Of a stretch of DNA of 11,234 bases, positions 6,426 to 11,234 are shown one piece after another. The DNA comes from JASLDZ01 sp964235945 (GTDB lineage Bacteria > Pseudomonadota > Alphaproteobacteria > Caulobacterales > Caulobacteraceae): the NCBI GenBank assembly GCA_964235945.1, contig CAXSDV010000068.1, positions 1 through 11,234 on the forward strand, read 5' to 3'. Each line of letters starts with the position of its first letter. Position 1 is the stretch's first letter. The position numbers were made by a program, and so were the translations under genes. The notes beneath the pieces were generated by a model. That model made no database searches and was not told where the DNA came from. It was given only the letters and a program-made list of their open reading frames with translations.

Positions 6426-7583
6426 TCAGGCGGCGGGCAGGAGCTCGTAACCGGCGCGGGGCGCGGCCGTTTCGGCCGAGCCCTCCTCCTCCAGCCGGTC
6501 CATCTTGTCGATCAGGTAGTCGGCCTCGTCGGAAGTCGCGCCCCCGGGCGAGGTGAGGAAGCGCTGGAGCATGCGGCGCTGGAAGGTTTCGGGGTCCACG
6601 CCCTCGAACTGCAGGGCGCGGAAGGTGTCCAGCCCGGCGCGGAACGCGGGGTGCAGGCGCGCGGGCAGCCCGGCCTTCTCGCACAACGCCTTCAGCCCGA
6701 GGGGACCCGCGTCGTGCACCAGGAGCCAGGCGCGGTGGTGCGCCAGTCCGGCGAGCTTGCCCAGGGCGTGCTCCAGGAAGTTGACGTGTCCGTGGGCCAG
6801 GGCGCGCAGCAGCAGGGAGGCGGTGAGCCGCTCCTGCCGGTGCAGGTGTTCGACGAAGCTCTCCACGTCCGTCGCGCGGCCCGCCTGATCGACCAGGTCG
6901 ACGGTGGCCCGCTCGCGCGCGCCCAGGGCGATGCGCATGGCGGTTTCAGGCGTCAGGGCGTGGCGGTCGACCAACTGGCGGCGCACGTCGTCCGTCACCA
7001 CCGCCACCAGCCGCTCGGCGATGGAGAGGGGCAGGACGCGGCGGTAGGCCATGCCGGCGGTCACCGCCTCGCTGCGGGCGAAGCGGTCGAGGGTGACGCG
7101 CAGGCCGCGCTCGGTGAAGGCCGCCCCGTCGTTGCGGACCGCCCGGCTCATCGCCGCCTCGCAGGCGTGGCTGGCGAGCACGGTGGTCACCGTCTCGGAC
7201 AGCAGGCCGCGGCCGGCCACCGCCGTCTGCTTGGCCTCGCCGCAGGTGCGCACGATCTCGCACAGGTCGCCGTCCGTCAGCACGGGGGAGCAGGACAGGA
7301 CGGGGACCGCGATGGAGTCCGTGTCGGCGGCGAGCTTGAGCGCCACGTCGCGCGGCAGGTGGGGCGACTGGCGCAGCGTCACGGCCAAGGCCCGGCGCAC
7401 CAGGTCGGCGGCGTCCGACGCCATCAACCGCACCACTTCGGCGGCGGCCTGACGGTCCGCCTCGGGCAGCCCGGCGTCGATGCGGCGGCACAGGCGGTGG
7501 GCGACGGTCGCGCGGTCGTCGTCGGTGGGTCCGCGCAGGAGCTGGCGGACGTCCTCGTCGTCGAAAGCGGCGCGGACCTTCAT
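6426..7583 (-). CDS. DUF2336 family protein (second copy)
   Basis: This 385-residue cytoplasmic helical protein is taken from the ATG at 7583, where GGGAAGGGAAG lies just upstream as a good ribosome site. The longer reading from 7616 adds 11 residues and lacks that support. The N-terminal half has HEAT-like helical pairs, for example SDAADLVRRALAVTLRQSP. The C-terminal half carries the DUF2336 block LTASLLLRALAHGHVNFLEH followed by LCEKAGLPARLHPAFRA, comparable to the other copy at 4174-5112. The C-terminal tail is acidic and probably flexible. The role is unknown; a scaffold or regulatory protein is the natural guess. The gene lies 82 bases downstream of the transglycosylase gene on the same strand, but that gap has its own CGGTTAACGG element 41 bases before the start, so it may have a separate promoter. 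Confidence 0.85.
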   Translation of the reverse strand: MKVRAAFDDEDVRQLLRGPTDDDRATVAHRLCRRIDAGLPEADRQAAAEVVRLMASDAADLVRRALAVTLRQSPHLPRDVALKLAADTDSIAVPVLSCSPVLTDGDLCEIVRTCGEAKQTAVAGRGLLSETVTTVLASHACEAAMSRAVRNDGAAFTERGLRVTLDRFARSEAVTAGMAYRRVLPLSIAERLVAVVTDDVRRQLVDRHALTPETAMRIALGARERATVDLVDQAGRATDVESFVEHLHRQERLTASLLLRALAHGHVNFLEHALGKLAGLAHHRAWLLVHDAGPLGLKALCEKAGLPARLHPAFRAGLDTFRALQFEGVDPETFQRRMLQRFLTSPGGATSDEADYLIDKMDRLEEEGSAETAAPRAGYELLPAA

Positions 7584-7623
7584 CGCTTCCCTTCCCGGAG
7601 TTCGCCGCACGATCACCTGCGGA

Positions 7624-7633
7624 CGGTTAACGG
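7624..7633. promoter_or_regulatory. CGGTTAACGG element before the second DUF2336 gene
   Basis: On the minus strand it reads CCGTTAACCG, ending 41 bases before the ATG at 7583. The same ten bases recur at 8551 and a variant occurs at 9117. The core TTAACC resembles a half-site of CtrA (full consensus TTAA-N7-TTAA). The regulator is inferred; the repetition is directly visible. Confidence 0.45.
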
Positions 7634-7640
7634 ACCTCTA

Positions 7641-7655
7641 CCCGCGCCGCGCGGG
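7641..7655 (-). terminator. Possible weak terminator hairpin after the transglycosylase gene
   Basis: CCCGCG-CCG-CGCGGG forms a perfect 6-bp GC stem just past the transglycosylase stop on the minus strand. The bases after it (TAGAGGT) are not a U-tract, so it is at best an imperfect intrinsic terminator. It may be only a by-product of composition. Confidence 0.22.
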
Positions 7656-7665
7656 CGCACCGCCG

Positions 7666-8529
7666 TCAACGCTCGGCCGTGCGCGCCTGCGACAGCATGG
7701 AGAGCATCTGCGCGGTGAACACCGATCCAGCCACGCTCGAACCGCCCACTCCGGCCGCGTCCGCCGTCGCCGAACCGCCGGTCCCCCCCGTGGAACCGCC
7801 CAGCAGGAAGCCGATCAGCATCTCCTGCTCGCGCCGCCGCTCGTCGCGCCCGGCCCCCGCATAGGAGGCGAACGCCCCCTCCCCCGGGTCCGACCGGGTG
7901 CGCGCGCCCAGGGTCACGTCCTCGCCGCCGCCGGTGCGGCCGAGGTCGGCGTAGAGCTCGGCCACGGTGCGCGCCTGCCCGTTGCGGTAGAACACGCCGC
8001 GGTTGGAGGCGGCCGCGTCCGGGAACAGGGCGGCGGCCTCGCTGGTGGGGCGGCGCGCCACCGCCTCCAGCAGCTTGGCCGAGCCCTGGGGCCCGAGGAA
8101 GTGGGCGGCGTACAGGTCGGCCCCGGTGGGCTCGCGCCCCGTACGCCCGCGCAGGTAGGCGGCGTGCTCGGCGGCCAGCTCGCCCGCCATGACGGCGGAC
8201 GCGCCGGGATCGAAGCGCAGGTCCATCACCGCGCGGCGCGCGTCGTCGCCCGGCACGGACAGGCGGCCGTCCGCGCCCTGCTGGATCAGCGCCGCATAGC
8301 GGGCGTAGCCGTGGGCGGCCCCGTGACGTTTGACGACGCCCAGCCAGGTCTGCTCGACGAACTGGAACAGCCCGGCCGCCGAGGAGGTCGGCGCATGGGC
8401 CGAGGCGTTGTAGCCGCTCTCGCGCTTGGCGGTGCGCATCAGGAAGTCGAAGTCGACCCCGGTGGCCGTGGCGGCGGTTCGGACCGCCGACTCCACCGCG
8501 CTCATGTTGATGGCCGCGCCCACGTGCAT
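7666..8529 (-). CDS. SLT-type lytic transglycosylase without a signal peptide
   Basis: The lysozyme-like SLT domain occupies about residues 20-130 of 287. It has the catalytic-Glu motif KRESGYN (Glu37) and the companion SSAAGLFQFVEQTW (49-62), followed by GADLYAAHFLGPQGS (136-150). It should cut peptidoglycan glycan strands to anhydro-muropeptides. A flexible tail follows, with a Gly/Ser/Thr-rich stretch (244-268) before a short C-terminal helix. No signal peptide or N-terminal membrane helix is seen at any start, which is odd for a periplasmic enzyme. It resembles FlgJ-like or secretion-associated hydrolases that leave by a dedicated export route. Starts at 8535 (TTG), 8529 (ATG), 8523 (GTG) and 8505 (ATG, giving MSAVESAV) are all possible; none has a convincing ribosome site, and 8505 fits the upstream GTTAAC element better. 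Confidence 0.85.
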   Translation of the reverse strand: MHVGAAINMSAVESAVRTAATATGVDFDFLMRTAKRESGYNASAHAPTSSAAGLFQFVEQTWLGVVKRHGAAHGYARYAALIQQGADGRLSVPGDDARRAVMDLRFDPGASAVMAGELAAEHAAYLRGRTGREPTGADLYAAHFLGPQGSAKLLEAVARRPTSEAAALFPDAAASNRGVFYRNGQARTVAELYADLGRTGGGEDVTLGARTRSDPGEGAFASYAGAGRDERRREQEMLIGFLLGGSTGGTGGSATADAAGVGGSSVAGSVFTAQMLSMLSQARTAER

Positions 8530-8550
8530 GGGCAAATGTTGCCGGGCGAA

Positions 8551-8560
8551 CGGTTAACGG
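8551..8560. promoter_or_regulatory. CGGTTAACGG element between the transglycosylase and PPIase genes
   Basis: It is identical to 7624-7633. It lies 21 bases from the transglycosylase ATG at 8529 (45 from the one at 8505) and 83 bases before the PPIase ATG at 8644, inside a divergent gap. It could serve either gene. Interpretation as a CtrA-like half-site is an inference. Confidence 0.45.
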
Positions 8561-8643
8561 GCGGTGGATGTGCGCCGCACCGCTGGCGGCGGGGCTCCAA
8601 GCCGTGTACGCACCCGCCGACCTCCTCCACCCGAGACCGAACC

Positions 8644-9105
8644 ATGCCCGACGCGTCGGACGCCACGCTGCACCTGACCCTGACCACCGGCCCGGTGACC
8701 ATCCGCCTGCGGCCGGATCTCGCCCCCAAGCACGTGGAGCGCATCACCGAACTGGTGGGCGAAGGCTTCTACGACGACGTGGCGTTCCACCGGGTGATCC
8801 CGGGCTTCATGGCCCAGGGCGGCGACCCCACGGGCACCGGCCGTTCAGGCTCGAGCAAGCCCAACCTGAAGGCCGAATTCACCGCCACCGCCCACGTGCG
8901 CGGCACCTGCTCCATGGCGCGCACGCCCAACCCGGATTCGGCCAACAGCCAGTTCTTCATCTGCTTCGACGACGCCCGCTTCCTCGACAACCAGTACACG
9001 GTGTGGGGCGAGGTCATCGAGGGCATGGAGAACGTCGACGCCCTCCCCAAGGGCGAGCCGCCGCTCAACCCCGGCCGGATCGTTTCGGCCAAGATCGGCG
9101 CCTGA
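8644..9105 (+). CDS. Cyclophilin-type peptidylprolyl cis-trans isomerase
   Basis: A 153-residue single-domain cyclophilin that should speed proline isomerisation during protein folding. FHRVIPGFMAQGGD (48-61) holds the catalytic Arg50, and NSQFFICF (101-108) with FLDNQYTVWGEV completes the active-site signature. Phe113 lies where human cyclophilin A has the cyclosporin-binding Trp, as is usual in bacterial PpiB-like proteins. It begins at the ATG with no signal peptide, so it is cytoplasmic; a longer upstream frame is open but crosses the transglycosylase gene. The ribosome site is weak (GAGACC). It is divergent from the transglycosylase gene and 71 bases before the cyclase gene. It is close to PpiA/PpiB; the exact symbol is not assigned. 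Confidence 0.93.
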   Translation: MPDASDATLHLTLTTGPVTIRLRPDLAPKHVERITELVGEGFYDDVAFHRVIPGFMAQGGDPTGTGRSGSSKPNLKAEFTATAHVRGTCSMARTPNPDSANSQFFICFDDARFLDNQYTVWGEVIEGMENVDALPKGEPPLNPGRIVSAKIGA

Positions 9106-9116
9106 CTCTCCGCAGG

Positions 9117-9127
9117 GGTTTAACGGG
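9117..9127. promoter_or_regulatory. GTTAAC-like variant element before the diguanylate cyclase gene
   Basis: GGTTTAACGGG differs from the two identical decamers by one inserted T. It lies 49 bases before the cyclase ATG and 12 after the PPIase stop, a sensible place for a promoter of the cyclase gene. Confidence 0.35.
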
Positions 9128-9176
9128 CCGCTAGGAAGCCTGGGTCTAGGGTGCGGCGACCAGGAGCGCCGCGCCC

Positions 9177-10229
9177 ATGCCGTACATCACCGCTGAGGCC
9201 GGCGGCGCGTCGCACCGCGAGTACGCCTGCGCGCGCGAGGCGTTGGACCTCATGCAGGTGTGCGACGCCCCGCCCACTCCGCAGAACTACGAGCTCTGGC
9301 TGATCTACACCCAAGACCGGGCGGGCCCGCTGGCGCGCGAGATCGACGATGTGCGCCGCCGGGGCGGCGGCTTCACCGAGGAGGTGAGCGACGATCTGGC
9401 CTCGCGCCACCTGGCGCGCCACCGCCTGTCCCAGGAGCTGCGAAACGCGGGCGAGCTGCTCAAGACCCAGTTGGACGACGTGGGGCGCGCCATCGACGCG
9501 GCCCAGGTCAGCAGCCGCGGCTACGGCCGCACCCTGGCGGCCGCCGTACAGGAGCTCGGCGCCCTGACGGAAGGCGCGGCCGTCCAGCGCCTGGCGGAGC
9601 ACCTGGCCCAGGCGACGCGCCGGGTGGAGCGGGAGCACGCGGGGCTTGCCGACCTGCTGACGCGCTCGACCTGCGAAGTGCGCCGATTGCGCGAGCACCT
9701 GGAGCAGGTGCGCCGAGACGCCCTCACCGACGCCCTCACCGGACTGCCCAACCGCAAGGCGTTCGACGAGGTGCTGGAGCGCGGCTGCGCCGACGACGCG
9801 ACTCCGGTGCTGGCGGTGATCGACATCGACCACTTCAAGACCTTCAACGACACCTGGGGCCACCAGACGGGCGACCAGGTGATCCGCTACGTGGCGTCCG
9901 TGGTGCGGCGGCTGGGGACGGCGCCGCGCCTGGCCGCCCGCTACGGCGGCGAGGAGTTCACCCTGCTGTTCCCCACCGAGGGGCTGGATCACGCCGCCCG
10001 CATCCTGAACGAGGTGCGCGGCCAGATCGCCTCGCGCATGCTCAAGCGCCGCTCGACGGACGAGGACCTGGGCGCGGTGACCATCTCGATCGGACTGGCC
10101 GGGCGCCTGCCCGGCGAGAGCGCCGAAGCGTTGATGGAACGCGCGGACGCGGCGCTCTACGCCTCCAAGCGCGCGGGCCGAAACCGCCTGACCCTCGCCC
10201 CCGCCACCGCCGAGAAATCCGCCGCGTGA
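9177..10229 (+). CDS. GGDEF-domain diguanylate cyclase
   Basis: A 350-residue protein that should make cyclic di-GMP from two GTP. The GGDEF domain spans about 180-340: DALTGLPNRKAF (185-196), the metal-binding VIDIDHFKTFND (214-225), and RYGGEEF (255-261), an intact active-site motif. The inhibitory I-site (RxxD five residues before GGEEF) is absent: the positions read TAPR (248-251), so product inhibition by that route is not expected. The N-terminal part is not membrane-bound. Residues 20-85 contain the PPTPQNYELWLIYTQD-type helix found before GGDEF domains in many proteobacterial cyclases, and 85-180 are long helices likely to form a coiled coil for dimerisation. AGGAG at 9162-9166 is a good ribosome site for the ATG at 9177. 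The input signal is unknown. Confidence 0.93.
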   Translation: MPYITAEAGGASHREYACAREALDLMQVCDAPPTPQNYELWLIYTQDRAGPLAREIDDVRRRGGGFTEEVSDDLASRHLARHRLSQELRNAGELLKTQLDDVGRAIDAAQVSSRGYGRTLAAAVQELGALTEGAAVQRLAEHLAQATRRVEREHAGLADLLTRSTCEVRRLREHLEQVRRDALTDALTGLPNRKAFDEVLERGCADDATPVLAVIDIDHFKTFNDTWGHQTGDQVIRYVASVVRRLGTAPRLAARYGGEEFTLLFPTEGLDHAARILNEVRGQIASRMLKRRSTDEDLGAVTISIGLAGRLPGESAEALMERADAALYASKRAGRNRLTLAPATAEKSAA

Positions 10230-10232
10230 GGC

Positions 10233-11135
10233 TCAGCCCGTCCATGCGGGGCGGCGCAGCGACCGCATGAGCTCGCGACCATCCGTGGTGCGCACGGGCG
10301 CGGTCAACGCCAGATCGCGGCGCATGTGGTCGTACCCCGCCAGGTGCACGATCCCCACCGGCGCGTTGGGCAGGTAGCGCTCCACCAGCACGCGCGCCTC
10401 GGGGTCGCAGGTCCACAGCGGGCCCATGTAGTTGCAGGTCTCGGGCATGAGCTCGGCGGGCAGGCCGTCCGCGTGGACCACGATCCCCAGCGCCAACTGG
10501 TCGGAGGTGAACACGCGCCCGCGGCGGAGGCACTCGCCCAGCCGCGCGCGCCAGACCGCCCAGTGGGGGGCGTCGCGGCGCAGGGCGAACACGCCGGCGT
10601 TGAAGGTGGGCTTGTCGCCGACCCGCCGCGCCAGCGCCTCGCCAAGCCCCGCCCGCCGCGCGTTCTTGTAGAGTTGCGAACGCACCTGCGCCCAGCCGAA
10701 CGGCCCCCACTTCACGCTCATCGCCACCCGGCTGTAGCGCGAGCACTGGCTGACCACCGCCACCGAGCCGAGCTCGGCCCCGCGCACCAGGAGGTCGATC
10801 GCGCCCGCGTCCTGCACCCAGGCGTCGCCGTCGATCCACACGATCACGTCCGCGTCCGGCAACCGCCGGTCCAGGAAGGTGCGCCCGGTCAGCACTTTCA
10901 GGTGCTCGCGCCCCCGCACCCGTCGCGCGGGGATGTCGTAGTCCCAGCCGACCTCCAGGATGCGCGCGCCCCAGCGCGCGTTCAGATGCGTCTTCTGGTC
11001 GGGGAGGAGGCCGCCGTCGATCACCGCCAAGCCGAGCGCGGACGCCTCGCGCGCGCCCCGCACGCTGGCGCAAAGCTCGTCGATCAGCGAGAAATAGCCG
11101 GCGTCACCGCCGGTTACGATGGTGGTGGAGGGCAT
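10233..11135 (-). CDS. Putative nucleotide-sugar glycosyltransferase (GT-A/GT8-like)
   Basis: From the ATG at 11135 the protein is 300 residues. It opens with the strand MPSTTIVTGGDAGYFSLI, as in nucleotide-diphospho-sugar transferases. VIVWIDGDAWVQD (98-109) holds a DGD (102-104) matching the metal-binding DxD motif, FNAGVFALRRD (179-189) resembles the FN[ST]G acceptor-site motif, and GIVHLAGYDHMRRD (261-274) supplies a late His as in such folds. It should transfer a sugar from a UDP- or GDP-sugar to an unknown acceptor, probably in the cytoplasm since no signal or membrane helix is seen. The frame is open to 11225, but the added residues are Arg-rich and unconvincing. Its stop lies 3 bases from that of the cyclase gene, with no room for a terminator between them. 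Family placement is by motif only. Confidence 0.72.
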   Translation of the reverse strand: MPSTTIVTGGDAGYFSLIDELCASVRGAREASALGLAVIDGGLLPDQKTHLNARWGARILEVGWDYDIPARRVRGREHLKVLTGRTFLDRRLPDADVIVWIDGDAWVQDAGAIDLLVRGAELGSVAVVSQCSRYSRVAMSVKWGPFGWAQVRSQLYKNARRAGLGEALARRVGDKPTFNAGVFALRRDAPHWAVWRARLGECLRRGRVFTSDQLALGIVVHADGLPAELMPETCNYMGPLWTCDPEARVLVERYLPNAPVGIVHLAGYDHMRRDLALTAPVRTTDGRELMRSLRRPAWTG

Positions 11136-11234
11136 GGGCGAGGCTCTAGCACGCGCTCGGCGGCTACAGGCGAACGCCAAGCCGTAGAAGCCTTCGCCTG
11201 CACCAGGAACGGACCTCCCCGGCATCGGCTATGG
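11136..11234. other. Upstream region of the glycosyltransferase gene with an inverted repeat
   Basis: This end stretch has no convincing gene. CAGGCGAA at 11167-11174 and TTCGCCTG at 11193-11200 are perfect 8-base inverted repeats with an 18-base spacer, about 32 bases before the ATG at 11135. That position suits an operator. An ATG at 11231 could open a divergent gene, but the window ends there. Confidence 0.3.

Noticed and set aside
6651..7718. 355-residue plus-strand frame antisense to the second DUF2336 gene
   Set aside because: Composition (Gly, His, Gln, Val, Arg) is typical of a reverse-strand shadow and no motif is present. The minus-strand frame has recognised family blocks and a good ribosome site.
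7480..8643. Upstream extension of the PPIase frame
   Set aside because: It overlaps the transglycosylase gene antisense; cyclophilins of this type start close to the ATG at 8644.
10042..11073. 343-residue minus-strand frame overlapping the cyclase and glycosyltransferase genes
   Set aside because: Arg/Gly/Pro-rich shadow with no motifs, whereas the glycosyltransferase frame carries DGD and FNAG motifs.
1..11234. CRISPR arrays, tRNA or rRNA genes, insertion sequences, phage or toxin-antitoxin genes
   Set aside because: No repeat-spacer pattern, cloverleaf, transposase motif or terminal inverted repeats were seen on reading both strands.

Overview
This is a very GC-rich, gene-dense stretch of bacterial chromosome. 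The best guess for the source is an alphaproteobacterium, perhaps Caulobacterales or a relative. The reasons are two DUF2336 proteins (a family typical of alphaproteobacteria), an NAD kinase and Hpt phosphotransferase next to them, a signal-peptide-less SLT transglycosylase of a type I associate with that group, and GTTAAC-type intergenic elements that resemble CtrA half-sites. There is no tRNA, rRNA, CRISPR array, insertion sequence or phage gene, and no gap between genes exceeds about 165 bases.

Layout. (1) 1-2652, plus: the 3' part of a Pls/PosA-family non-ribosomal peptide synthetase. It holds the end of an adenylation domain, a carrier domain, and a large membrane region made of three repeats; its start lies outside the window. 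(2) 2652-3209, plus: a small c-type cytochrome, probably a lipoprotein, whose ATG overlaps the synthetase stop codon (TGATG). (3) 3237-4010, minus: a predicted exported, probably outer-membrane protein of unknown function, convergent with the cytochrome. (4) 4174-5882, plus: a DUF2336 protein and NAD kinase, joined by a 4-base GTGA overlap. (5) 5960-6394, plus: a single-domain Hpt phosphotransfer protein. (6) 6426-8529, minus: an SLT-type lytic transglycosylase followed by a second DUF2336 protein. (7) 8644-9105, plus: a cyclophilin-type peptidylprolyl isomerase. (8) 9177-10229, plus: a GGDEF diguanylate cyclase. (9) 10233-11135, minus: a putative nucleotide-sugar glycosyltransferase, convergent with the cyclase and 3 bases away.

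How the genes may work together. The left end is a secondary-metabolite or polyamino-acid locus: a membrane-embedded synthetase with a translationally coupled cytochrome. The middle and right carry housekeeping genes (NAD kinase, PPIase) mixed with signalling genes (Hpt, diguanylate cyclase, two DUF2336 proteins) and a wall-cutting enzyme. The decamer CGGTTAACGG occurs, identical, upstream of the second DUF2336 gene and in the transglycosylase/PPIase gap. A variant lies upstream of the cyclase. This suggests a shared, possibly CtrA-like, regulator. The points most worth pursuing are the synthetase-cytochrome pair, the DUF2336-NAD kinase coupling and this repeated element. None of these is proof of a new system.
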